The notes under the pieces were generated by a model. It saw nothing but the letters and a program-made list of their open reading frames with translations. It was not told the origin of the DNA and made no database searches. Below are positions 5,892-12,054 of a DNA stretch of 12,617 nucleotides, piece after piece. Position 1 is the first letter of the stretch; each line of letters starts with the position of its first letter. This DNA comes from Candidatus Pacearchaeota archaeon (lineage in GTDB: Archaea; Nanobdellota; Nanobdellia; Pacearchaeales; GW2011-AR1), in NCBI GenBank assembly GCA_003694055.1, contig RFLC01000096.1, forward strand, positions 1 to 12,617, written 5' to 3'. The position numbers were made by a program, and so were the translations under genes.

Positions 5892-5911
5892 CTCTCCTCT
5901 AAATTGGAGAG
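5892..5911. repeat. Inverted repeat CTCTCC / GGAGAG
   Basis: Six-bp arms separated by 8 bp (TCTAAATT). It lies four bases from the longer repeat at 5915-5949. Confidence 0.5.
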
Positions 5912-5914
5912 CGT

Positions 5915-5949
5915 GCCGTTAAATAAAATAGAAAACTTCTTTTAACGGC
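5915..5949. repeat. Inverted repeat GCCGTTAAA / TTTAACGGC
   Basis: Perfect 9-bp arms around a 17-nt A-rich centre (T-rich on the minus strand). It lies about 57 bp after the minus-strand 4-TM gene. In that transcript it would give a stem with a U-rich loop, consistent with a transcript end; a protein-binding operator is the alternative. Confidence 0.55.
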
Positions 5950-6006
5950 TATGTTATATTCAATCAGAAGCCGGCAGCTCTGCCCATTCTTATCAAGAGC
6001 ACGAGT

Positions 6007-6534
6007 TTAATATTTTGGTGCTTTTCCTTTCACCATGGGCTTGCTTTTTTGCCAAATTCTCATACCTAACCAAATAAAGAAGACAAAAGTAACAAGAAGT
6101 AGTATTCCACTGACAATAAACTTTGTGTTAAAAATAAAAGTTGGAGTTATACCAAAGTAAAGGGAAATTACTACTGGTATAAGGAGGAAAATAAGCAGAG
6201 CGCCCCAGAGTATACCCTCCGCGATGAGAGTAACTGCTAAAAATCTGTTTATCCATCCTTTCACCTTAAGAACTTTTTTCATATAAGGGTATTTTTTATC
6301 TCCTCCAGCTTTTTGGTACTCAACATATTTCTCCGCATCTTTTCCAGATTTCAATATACCGAAAATCCAACCTGCAACAAGAAGTCCAATTATTAGGGTG
6401 TCCACCGTTGTCGAAAAATAATTTTTTAAAGAACCATACCGGAGTTCATAAAATAAGACAATGATAAATAAAATCCATGCTACCCTCCGTAACACGAATT
6501 TTTTCTTTAAATTTTTTAGATACTCTTCTTGCAT
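6007..6534 (-). CDS. Four-TM integral membrane protein, unknown family
   Basis: A 175-aa protein I cannot assign to a family. The N-terminus is basic (KNLKKKFVLRR) and is followed by hydrophobic helices at about 17-33, 44-62, 98-128 (long, possibly two segments) and 138-160. A charged loop (63-95) rich in Lys/Tyr lies between helices two and three, and the tail is basic (KSKPMVKGKAPKY). There is no catalytic motif. Base composition is visibly more A/T-rich than in neighbouring genes, with many AAA, ATA and TAT triplets, which suggests a recent arrival or relaxed selection (inference). A TATA-like TTTAATAG lies about 27 bp before the ATG at 6534. Confidence 0.7.
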   Translation of the reverse strand: MQEEYLKNLKKKFVLRRVAWILFIIVLFYELRYGSLKNYFSTTVDTLIIGLLVAGWIFGILKSGKDAEKYVEYQKAGGDKKYPYMKKVLKVKGWINRFLAVTLIAEGILWGALLIFLLIPVVISLYFGITPTFIFNTKFIVSGILLLVTFVFFIWLGMRIWQKSKPMVKGKAPKY

Positions 6535-6556
6535 GTAACATTATTGGGATTGGTTG

Positions 6557-6564
6557 TTTAATAG
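6557..6564 (-). promoter_or_regulatory. TATA-like box for the 4-TM gene
   Basis: CTATTAAA on the minus strand, centred about 27 bp before the ATG at 6534. Confidence 0.4.
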
Positions 6565-6639
6565 TCTTTCTAACTCGCGCTCAAATTGAATCTATCACCG
6601 TCTGTCGACTTCTGACTTTGATTTTTTGCCCTCGGCAAT

Positions 6640-6738
6640 TCACCCTAAATTTGCTTCGTAAACTTCTCTTAATCGCATATGTTTACCCGCTCTCTCAACT
6701 TCAAAGCACTTGGTTCGGTTTAAAATCCTTTCCACCAA
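6640..6738 (-). CDS. Possible small ORF (32 aa) with continuation beyond TGA
   Basis: Minus-strand frame from TTG 6738 (or GTG 6735) reading LVERILNRTKCFEVERAGK then HMRLREVYEANLG, then TGA (6640-6642). The same frame continues IAEGKKSKSEVDRR to a second TGA at 6595-6597. The composition is protein-like, and an A/T box (GTTATTTAC, about 6759-6767) sits 25 bp before the TTG, matching the local promoter rule. It could be a small gene, a fragment interrupted by a point mutation, or chance. No family is recognised. Confidence 0.25.
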   Translation of the reverse strand: MVERILNRTKCFEVERAGKHMRLREVYEANLG

Positions 6739-6740
6739 AG

Positions 6741-6750
6741 CAAATATAAA
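6741..6750 (+). promoter_or_regulatory. TATA box for the XPD-like helicase gene
   Basis: CAAATATAAA centred about 26 bp before the ATG at 6772. Confidence 0.6.
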
Positions 6751-6771
6751 TCTTTGTTGTAAATAACCCTC

Positions 6772-8667
6772 ATGCATCCAGATTTGGAGAGTAAACTTGT
6801 TAAGGGGTATTGGAGTTTGTACGAAAATGGCAAGCCTTTGGCGCCATTAAAGTTCTCAAATGGAAAGACTCAAGAAGATGTTGTTCGCGAGGTTGTTTCC
6901 TTGATAGAGCGCGGAGTGAAGATTGTTCTCTTGCACGGAGTTTGCGGAAGCGGCAAGAGCGCGATAGCGCTCAATATCGCCAGAGCGCTTGGCAGAGCAT
7001 CCATTGTTGTGCCAATAAAAAGTTTGCAAAAGCAATACGAGAATGACTACACGCAAAAAAAGTATCTCGTCAAATCAAACGGAGAACGCATGAAGATAGC
7101 AGTCATAACAGGAAGAGATAACCACGATTGCTTGATTGAGCCGGGCAAAACTTGCGCTTGGCCATATCTTCCTGACACGATAAAAATAACTGAAAAAAAC
7201 AAAGAAAAGCTTAGGGAGTTTTACGAGATGAATCCTTTCACTAGCAGAAAAGTTCCCCCGTCATTCAAGAAACTGAGAAGAATCTCCATCGCACCAGCCA
7301 ATCCCTACTGGAGCCCGATTTTGCCGTCGGAAATCGAGCTGAATCAATTGAAAGATGCAAGAAAAATAACTTACACAGGAATGCACGGAAGAGAGTTTAT
7401 TTTTTATTACAGAAAATCTGGATGCGGATATTATGACCAGTACCTTGCCTACAAGGACGCAGATGTGATAATATTCAACTCAGCGAAATATCTAGCAGAG
7501 GTTGCAATAGGCAGGAAGCCGCTGACAGAGGTGGATATTGTCGACGAGGCAGACGAGTTCCTAGACAACCTTTCCAACACTTACGAGATAAACCTGACAA
7601 AACTCGCTAGCTCGCTCAGATTGCTAGCTTTTGCAAACGAGAACTGCGAGGATGTTATTGAAAAAATTTTGAAATTGATAGAAATTGAGGAAAAAAGAGC
7701 GCGCGCGATTGGAGTTTCTGAGCAAGAGGTTTTCCACGTCAGCGAAACAAAGCTTGGCGAGATACTTGCCTTGCTTGTTGCCAACAAAGAGCTTGAGGCA
7801 GAAATAGAGTTAGATGAGACAAACTATGCTAACTCTGCATTGGAGGCCGCAAAAAACTTCAAGGGCTTGCTTGACCAGACCTACTTAACTTACAGAAAAG
7901 ATGATGAGGATTTGTCAGTTAGGTTGGTGAGCATAAACCTTTCAAAAAGGTTTGGCGAGATTGCGCGAGGCAACAAGGCGATGGTTTTGATGTCAGGCAC
8001 GCTGCACAGCGACGAGGTTCTCGCACATTTGTTCGGCATTAAAGAGTTTGCGAGAGTGGAGGCAGAAACACTTAACCAAGGTTCTGTTGAAATCCTAAAA
8101 ACAGGGAAAGAGTTTGATTGCAAATATGCAAACTTTTCAAGCGGCAAATTCACGCGCCAGCAATATCTAAAAGCTTTGCAGGCATGCGTTGAGAAGTCGG
8201 AAAAACCTGCTCTTGTTCATGTGAACGCGTTTAGCGATTTGCCAAACCAAGAAGAAATCGTTGAGCTTGGTTTAGATGGCTTGCCGTCGAGAGAGGAGCT
8301 TGTCACAAAGCAACGCAACGACAAGCTTGGAGAAATGGTCTCTGAATTTAAGAGCGGAAAGAGCGCAGTGCTTTTCACAACAAAATGCTCTCGCGGAATT
8401 GACTTTCCTGGCGAGAGTTGCAAGAGCGTTGTCTTTACGAAATACCCAAACCCTGACGTGAAAGACACTTTTTGGAAGATACTCCATCGAACCCACCCCT
8501 CGCACTATTGGGAATTTTACAAAGACAAAGCGCGAAGGGACTTTTTGCAACGGCTTTACAGAGCAGTGCGCTCTAAAACAGACCACGTTTATGTGCTTTC
8601 TCCCGACGAGAGAGTGCTCAAAGCTGTGAGAGAGATGCAGTTGAATGGAACGCTCAACACTCTTTAA
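6772..8667 (+). CDS. XPD/Rad3 (DinG)-type SF2 DNA helicase
   Basis: ATP-dependent DNA helicase of the XPD/Rad3/DinG group, which unwinds DNA 5'-3' in repair. The 631 aa are in the normal range. Motif I is GVCGSGKS (56-63), motif Ia is PIKSLQKQYEN (81-91) and motif II is DEAD (258-261), where eukaryotic XPD has DEAH. Motif III is MSGTL (407-411), motif V RGIDFPG (541-547) and motif VI QRLYRAVR (593-600), with Tyr where Gly is usual. The iron-sulfur region between Ia and II shows only C120 (GRDNHDC), C128 (TCAW) and C218 (GCGYYDQYLA); family members normally have four cluster cysteines. About 90 residues separate C128 from C218. The ATG at 6772 has a TATA box about 26 bp upstream. It converges on the EndoQ-like gene with 14 bp between the stops. 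Confidence 0.92.
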   Translation: MHPDLESKLVKGYWSLYENGKPLAPLKFSNGKTQEDVVREVVSLIERGVKIVLLHGVCGSGKSAIALNIARALGRASIVVPIKSLQKQYENDYTQKKYLVKSNGERMKIAVITGRDNHDCLIEPGKTCAWPYLPDTIKITEKNKEKLREFYEMNPFTSRKVPPSFKKLRRISIAPANPYWSPILPSEIELNQLKDARKITYTGMHGREFIFYYRKSGCGYYDQYLAYKDADVIIFNSAKYLAEVAIGRKPLTEVDIVDEADEFLDNLSNTYEINLTKLASSLRLLAFANENCEDVIEKILKLIEIEEKRARAIGVSEQEVFHVSETKLGEILALLVANKELEAEIELDETNYANSALEAAKNFKGLLDQTYLTYRKDDEDLSVRLVSINLSKRFGEIARGNKAMVLMSGTLHSDEVLAHLFGIKEFARVEAETLNQGSVEILKTGKEFDCKYANFSSGKFTRQQYLKALQACVEKSEKPALVHVNAFSDLPNQEEIVELGLDGLPSREELVTKQRNDKLGEMVSEFKSGKSAVLFTTKCSRGIDFPGESCKSVVFTKYPNPDVKDTFWKILHRTHPSHYWEFYKDKARRDFLQRLYRAVRSKTDHVYVLSPDERVLKAVREMQLNGTLNTL

Positions 8668-8681
8668 ACCTTTCTTTACAA

Positions 8682-9911
8682 TTAGAAAAGGGTTGCTTGC
8701 TTTTTTGGCATTTCAACTCTCCCATACTCACCATCAAACCCTGGCTTTATTTTCAATTTGTTTTTTCTATTCATCAGGATTAGCTCAATCAGTTTTGCAT
8801 CAACATCTTTCCTAGCAAGCTCTTCCTCGCTCGCACGCAATAGCACATTAAACTCTGTTCCAAAATTCTCAATCAGCTCGTTGTAGAGTTTCCAGGTTTT
8901 TTTTGAGTTTAGTTGCGAGTTCAAATGCAAGGCAATTACCTCATGCAGTGGGAGCAACTCATAAAACTCTGGCGCGTTCTCTGGAGTGTGCCCTTTTGGA
9001 TGAACTGCAAGCTCTTCAACCCTGTAATCAACTCCGATTGTCAACGGATTTTTGCAAACCGGACAAATGCCCTTGAGTTTTTTAGTTTCCTCTGGCGAGG
9101 AAGAGAAACCGCAGTTCCTATGGCCGTCGTAATGGTATCTTCCATAAGCAGGAGGGGTCTCAATTGTCGCCTTCAAGCCATGCCCGGTTCTGATAGCTCT
9201 GATTATGTTGCTATAGCCCAATTCCTCCAGCTCAAATATCGTCGCCTCTCTTCCTAGCCTCCAAGGCCAGAACGAGTGCGCGTCAGAGAAAGAAACCACC
9301 CTAACATTTTTGTTGTCAATCTCTTTGAAACGCCACAACATCGGAGGGTCTGCTGACATCCCTGACTCAACTGCATGGATGTGCCTAACTTCCTCGCCAA
9401 AACATTCTTCCAACGAGTCAAACCCCGACTTGCTTCCAAAAATTCCAAACCATGGAGTCATGCAGTGCGCCGGAATGATTTCTATCATCTCTGATATTTG
9501 CTTTAGGTCATGCACAAGTTGCATGCATGAAATTCCGAAAATCGGCCTGCCGTCATAGTCCAGCCTTCCTTTGCTCGCTAGGTAGGAAGTTATTTTGTTT
9601 GTGACTTCCTTGTTTGGGGAGAAGATAAGCAGGTGCACAGCCCTGCGCTTTCCGCCTTGAGAGAACATCAAGCTCACTTCAGTTTGCCAGAGAAATGCAA
9701 CCTTCCTTTCTTTAGTCCAGAGAATTCCGTTCTCATCTTCTTCAAGCGTTTCATCTATCTCCTGCCTGTGCTTCGGGTGCTGAAAATCGCCGGTGCCAAT
9801 CAAGTTCAGTCCTTTGATGGCGCCCCACTTTTCCAAGTTTGTGATACTTAACGCAGAAGATGTTGCGCGAGCATATTTCGAGTGCACTTGCAAGTCAGCA
9901 ATTATCTCCAT
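8682..9911 (-). CDS. EndoQ-like PHP-domain DNA repair endonuclease
   Basis: Resembles endonuclease Q, a PHP-fold nuclease that nicks DNA 5' to deaminated bases such as uracil, hypoxanthine or xanthine. From ATG 9911 it has 409 aa, close to known EndoQ. The PHP metal-site segments are ADLQVHS (5-11), GTGDFQHP (39-46), TEVS (77-80), PAHCMTPW (147-154) and SFSDAHS (207-213). The first motif has Gln where HxH is usual. A zinc-finger segment follows with C267, then C283-x2-C286 and His nearby. The C-terminus ends in KKQATLF, matching the core of archaeal PCNA-interacting peptides. Upstream starts (TTG 9929, ATG 9926) exist, but the TATA box centred 25 bp before 9911 and the bacterial/archaeal family start MEIIADL favour 9911. 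The tRNA-Arg gene is just upstream on the same strand. Confidence 0.9.
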   Translation of the reverse strand: MEIIADLQVHSKYARATSSALSITNLEKWGAIKGLNLIGTGDFQHPKHRQEIDETLEEDENGILWTKERKVAFLWQTEVSLMFSQGGKRRAVHLLIFSPNKEVTNKITSYLASKGRLDYDGRPIFGISCMQLVHDLKQISEMIEIIPAHCMTPWFGIFGSKSGFDSLEECFGEEVRHIHAVESGMSADPPMLWRFKEIDNKNVRVVSFSDAHSFWPWRLGREATIFELEELGYSNIIRAIRTGHGLKATIETPPAYGRYHYDGHRNCGFSSSPEETKKLKGICPVCKNPLTIGVDYRVEELAVHPKGHTPENAPEFYELLPLHEVIALHLNSQLNSKKTWKLYNELIENFGTEFNVLLRASEEELARKDVDAKLIELILMNRKNKLKIKPGFDGEYGRVEMPKKQATLF

Positions 9912-9931
9912 TGAAAATCCAAGCATCAAAC

Positions 9932-9940
9932 GCTTTTAAG
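9932..9940 (-). promoter_or_regulatory. TATA box for the EndoQ-like gene
   Basis: CTTAAAAGC on the minus strand, wedged between the tRNA 3' end (9949) and the gene, and centred 25 bp before ATG 9911. It overlaps or directly abuts the alternative starts at 9926 and 9929, which argues against them. Confidence 0.6.
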
Positions 9941-9948
9941 TTTGGCGA

Positions 9949-10020
9949 TGCCCCCACGAGGAATCGAACCCCGAATTCAGCCTCCGCAAGGCTGCGTTAT
10001 ATCCATTTAACTATGGGGGC
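9949..10020 (-). tRNA. tRNA-Arg (anticodon GCG)
   Basis: A complete cloverleaf on the minus strand. The 7-bp acceptor is GCCCCCA/TGGGGGC, followed by T8-A9 and the D-arm GTTA/TAAC with a GG-containing loop. The anticodon arm is CAGCC-TTGCGGA-GGCTG, giving anticodon GCG (reads CGC, Arg). The short variable loop is followed by the T-arm CGGGG-TTCGAAT-CCTCG with one G-U pair. The discriminator is A and CCA is not encoded. No intron is present. Confidence 0.96.
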
Positions 10021-10039
10021 AGAATGAGAAACTTGAGAA

Positions 10040-10049
10040 GTTTTAAGTA
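10040..10049 (-). promoter_or_regulatory. TATA box for tRNA-Arg
   Basis: TACTTAAAAC on the minus strand, centred about 25 bp before the mature 5' end at 10020, as for protein genes here. Transcription would begin at or very near the mature tRNA end. Confidence 0.5.
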
Positions 10050-10112
10050 TTTTATGTTGTCCTAGCTAGCGCTAAAAACTCGCACGCAAAGCCCGACCCA
10101 AAGCAGAGTTTG

Positions 10113-10134
10113 CGTATATACATACGTATATACA
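10113..10134. repeat. Tandem CGTATATACA direct repeat, palindromic units
   Basis: Two 10-bp copies separated by TA, each containing the palindrome GTATATAC, so the centres are 12 bp apart. The layout suits adjacent binding of two regulator dimers, or TATA boxes on either strand. Confidence 0.55.
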
Positions 10135-10170
10135 AAATTTCAACTGCAGTTGTCTTGGCAATTTAATTAA

Positions 10171-10189
10171 GCCCGCTTTGTTTGCGGGC
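10171..10189. repeat. Hairpin GCCCGC-TTTGTTT-GCGGGC
   Basis: Perfect 6-bp GC stem with a 7-nt loop, 11 bp before a second, stronger hairpin. Confidence 0.6.
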
Positions 10190-10200
10190 GAAACGAGAAG

Positions 10201-10221
10201 AAGCGCGCCTTTGGCGCGCTT
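10201..10221. repeat. Hairpin AAGCGCGCC-TTT-GGCGCGCTT
   Basis: Perfect 9-bp stem with a 3-nt loop. There is no adjoining T-run in either direction strong enough for a bacterial-type terminator, and no gene ends toward it. Confidence 0.65.
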
Positions 10222-10265
10222 GAAAAAACTTTATTGTTTCCAGACAAATATTAGCTTAACGCAAA

Positions 10266-10274
10266 TTACTTAAA
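10266..10274 (+). promoter_or_regulatory. TATA box for the PLDc_N-type gene
   Basis: TTACTTAAA centred about 26 bp before the ATG at 10296. Confidence 0.55.
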
Positions 10275-10295
10275 TCGCAACATTCTTTAAGCAAA

Positions 10296-10541
10296 ATGGG
10301 AGCGCTGGAGTTTGCGATAGTTATGTTGTTTGTGCTAGCCATGGTGTTCATCTTTTTAGCTGCGTTCGTCTTTTGGCTTTGGATGTTAATTGACAGCATT
10401 AAAAGAGATTTCAAAAGCGATGGCGAGAAAATAGTATGGGTTTTGGTTATCATCTTCCTCCACATCTTAGGAGCTCTCATCTATCTTGCAGTTGTCTATC
10501 TGCCATCCAAGAGCGAACACAAAAGAAGAGGGCGCAGCTAG
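10296..10541 (+). CDS. Small two-TM protein of PLDc_N (phospholipase D-nuclease N-terminal) type
   Basis: An 81-aa membrane protein. A first helix (about 5-32) runs into FWLWMLIDSIKRDF (26-39), then EKIVWVLVIIFLHILGALIYLAVVYLP (45-71) forms the second. The pattern W-L-IDSI, EK-VWVL-I, LGA-IYL-V matches the PLDc_N domain (PF13396). That domain occurs at the N-terminus of cardiolipin-synthase-like enzymes but often stands alone as an accessory membrane protein of unknown role. The tail (KSEHKRRGRS) is basic and presumably cytoplasmic. No PLD catalytic HKD motif is present. The TAG stop directly abuts the stop of the convergent surface protein gene. Confidence 0.8.
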   Translation: MGALEFAIVMLFVLAMVFIFLAAFVFWLWMLIDSIKRDFKSDGEKIVWVLVIIFLHILGALIYLAVVYLPSKSEHKRRGRS

Positions 10542-11384
10542 TCAATTAAGTTTGTTCATTGCTAGCAATACAATGAGCAAAATGCAGAACATCAAAAATC
10601 CGTACAAAACCCATTTTTCTTTTTTGCCTTCAATACCCACGATAGTTTGCTGTTCTTCACCAGCAATTTTATGGGTTTGCTTTTCATAGGTTTGCAATTT
10701 CTGCTCGTTTAGCTGAGTCCTTGGGAGAGGGTTAAGCTCAATCGGCTCTTCATTGCTCCCATACCCCAACTTTTGTTCGGTTTGCGAATCTCTAGACTCT
10801 TGCGCATCCATGCCAAAGCTCTCCGAAGGATTGTTTGCTGTTGAGTTCTCCCTTCCTTCTCTCTCGCCATCCTGCGCAGTCTCACTCCCCTCCTGCTGCT
10901 CTGCGCTCTGTCCTGCGTTTTGCTCACCATTTCCCTCGTTGTTTGAGATTATCTCTATGGGTTTGCATCTCTCGTCAAACCTTGTTGTTGAGCTCTTCCT
11001 CAACCTTACGCATATCTCGCTCTCTCCAGTAAAATGAGCAATCACTCTAAAAACTCTTGTTTGAGGAAACGCTCCTGTCAAGTACCTGTAAGGGCTTCTC
11101 CATTGCCCATTGTCCTCTATCTCTGAGAACTGCTTATTAGCTTGCCCGACAAATATTTTCACATCATAGCTCTCACTCCCTGCACTGCTAGCTGAGATTT
11201 CAACCTCAAATGCAACATCCTTCTGCACTCTCTCTGGCGAGCTAAAGTCAAAATCAATGGCGCTTGCAAATGCCGACGATAAAACTAGAGCCACAGCAAA
11301 AAGAATGCTAGCTAGTGTAGCCGTACGAGTAAAACGCGATAATCCTGGAGGCGTTGTCAAACAAGTAGGCAGTGTCCCGGTCAT
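10542..11384 (-). CDS. Surface protein: signal peptide, beta-rich domain, disordered linker, C-terminal TM
   Basis: Last gene of the YbaK-SNase operon; family not recognised. It has a signal-like hydrophobic segment (ILFAVALVLSS then AFASA, a likely cleavage site) and an external beta-rich domain of about 100 residues resembling an Ig-like fold, with two cysteines 15 apart suited to a disulfide. An acidic Glu/Gln/Asn/Ser-rich linker of about 110 residues follows, then a C-terminal helix (VLYGFLMFCILLIVLLAM) and a short tail. It is therefore probably anchored with its bulk outside the cell. The start is uncertain. ATG 11384 gives 280 aa but overlaps the SNase gene by 77 bp; GTG 11294, just after the SNase stop, gives 250 aa with a short signal peptide. 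Longer frames upstream are shadow of SNase coding. No ribosome binding site supports either start. Confidence 0.7.
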   Translation of the reverse strand: MTGTLPTCLTTPPGLSRFTRTATLASILFAVALVLSSAFASAIDFDFSSPERVQKDVAFEVEISASSAGSESYDVKIFVGQANKQFSEIEDNGQWRSPYRYLTGAFPQTRVFRVIAHFTGESEICVRLRKSSTTRFDERCKPIEIISNNEGNGEQNAGQSAEQQEGSETAQDGEREGRENSTANNPSESFGMDAQESRDSQTEQKLGYGSNEEPIELNPLPRTQLNEQKLQTYEKQTHKIAGEEQQTIVGIEGKKEKWVLYGFLMFCILLIVLLAMNKLN

Positions 11385-12054
11385 CGTTCCAGATGTTCTG
11401 CCGCGCTCCAAGAAACACATCGCTAGAGTTGGAAATGCCATTTGCACTGTGCACCAACACCCTGATTACTCCAGCCAACCCCAGCTTAAATCTTTTTCTG
11501 CTCTCGTCAGACAACCAAACCTCGCCAAGCGCTGAAGTGTTGCACAAAACTTCTATCTCAACAATCTCATCCTTTGCATTCACACCCATCTCAACGCACC
11601 CAAACAATTCAGATTTCTCCCAAATCCCTTTGCCGAGATTTATCGCTTCCCTTTCTGCTTCGTCGAAAACCCTTGCTTCAGAGCTCTGAACTAAAAATTT
11701 CTTAGCCAACCCAAGCTTAATTAGCTCCAAATTCAAATACTCTGGCGCATAAACCCTTGCAATCACTCTTCCGTACTTGTCTGAACCAAGCACCTCAAGC
11801 TCAACGCTCTTATTCTCAAGCCCCCTCACGAAGTTCTTCGCTTCGACGTATCCTTTCTCTCCTTTTTCTGGAGTGTTGATGTTAGCCAAACGCACAGTTC
11901 GCCCGTCTTGCAATACGAAAGTGTCGCCGTCAATTACCCTTGCAACAATTGCGCTCTCTCGCGAGTTTTGATGAACATAGAAAAACTGGTAGTTAACCCA
12001 AACTAAAATTGTGAACAAGAGTGCAACAGCCAAAGCATATTTTCTTGGAAGCAT
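11308..12054 (-). CDS. Membrane-anchored/secreted thermonuclease (SNase) with lamin-tail-like domain
   Basis: A 248-aa nuclease acting outside the cell or at the surface. An N-terminal hydrophobic segment (about 6-26) after MLPRKY acts as signal or anchor. The SNase domain (about 35-150) shows VIDGDTF (40-46), RLANINTPEKGE with R55 and E63, and DKYGRVIARVY with R96, matching the catalytic Arg-Glu-Arg of staphylococcal nuclease. The calcium-ligand Asp before TPE is Asn (N60) here. Residues about 155-248 end in DVFLGARQNIWNDDRDTAYL, then FDNASRIIAFYSYG, closely matching lamin-tail (LTD) domains that often accompany secreted nucleases. The ATG immediately follows the TAA of the ProX-like gene (TAAATG), indicating one transcript. 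Likely roles are DNA scavenging or defence against external DNA (inference). Confidence 0.9.
   Translation of the reverse strand: MLPRKYALAVALLFTILVWVNYQFFYVHQNSRESAIVARVIDGDTFVLQDGRTVRLANINTPEKGEKGYVEAKNFVRGLENKSVELEVLGSDKYGRVIARVYAPEYLNLELIKLGLAKKFLVQSSEARVFDEAEREAINLGKGIWEKSELFGCVEMGVNAKDEIVEIEVLCNTSALGEVWLSDESRKRFKLGLAGVIRVLVHSANGISNSSDVFLGARQNIWNDDRDTAYLFDNASRIIAFYSYGYTS

Larger units (their letters stand above)
5640..6006. other. Gene-poor region with inverted repeats
   Basis: No credible gene is seen on either strand. A minus-strand frame from a GTG at 5886 gives 36 codons of protein-like sequence but has no promoter at the usual distance. The distinct structures are two inverted repeats at 5892-5949. 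This is the 3' flank of the 4-TM gene, so the repeats may belong to the end of its transcript. Confidence 0.5.
10060..10221. ncRNA. Structured noncoding region, possible small RNA or regulatory cluster
   Basis: No gene is seen between the divergent tRNA-Arg and PLDc_N genes, but structure is dense. Elements in order are CTAGCTAG (10062-10069); a stem AAACTC/GAGTTT (10076-10111) with two more GC pairs past a bulge; a 10-bp direct repeat CGTATATACA (10113-10122 and 10125-10134), each copy holding the palindrome GTATATAC; the perfect 12-bp palindrome CAACTGCAGTTG (10141-10152); and two GC hairpins at 10171-10189 and 10201-10221. It could encode a small structured RNA or bind regulators. Strand and ends are unknown. 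Confidence 0.35.

Noticed and set aside
9912..9929. Earlier starts of the EndoQ-like gene (TTG 9929, ATG 9926)
   Set aside because: They lie next to the TATA box and would precede the predicted transcription start; ATG 9911 fits the spacing seen elsewhere.
10171..10221. Two GC hairpins read as a CRISPR repeat pair or bacterial terminators
   Set aside because: The two stems differ in sequence, there is no repeat-spacer periodicity, no T-run follows either, and no gene ends toward them.
11385..11447. Longer N-terminus for the surface protein (ATG at 11447)
   Set aside because: These codons lie wholly inside the nuclease's lamin-tail coding in another frame and would put a long odd segment before the signal peptide.
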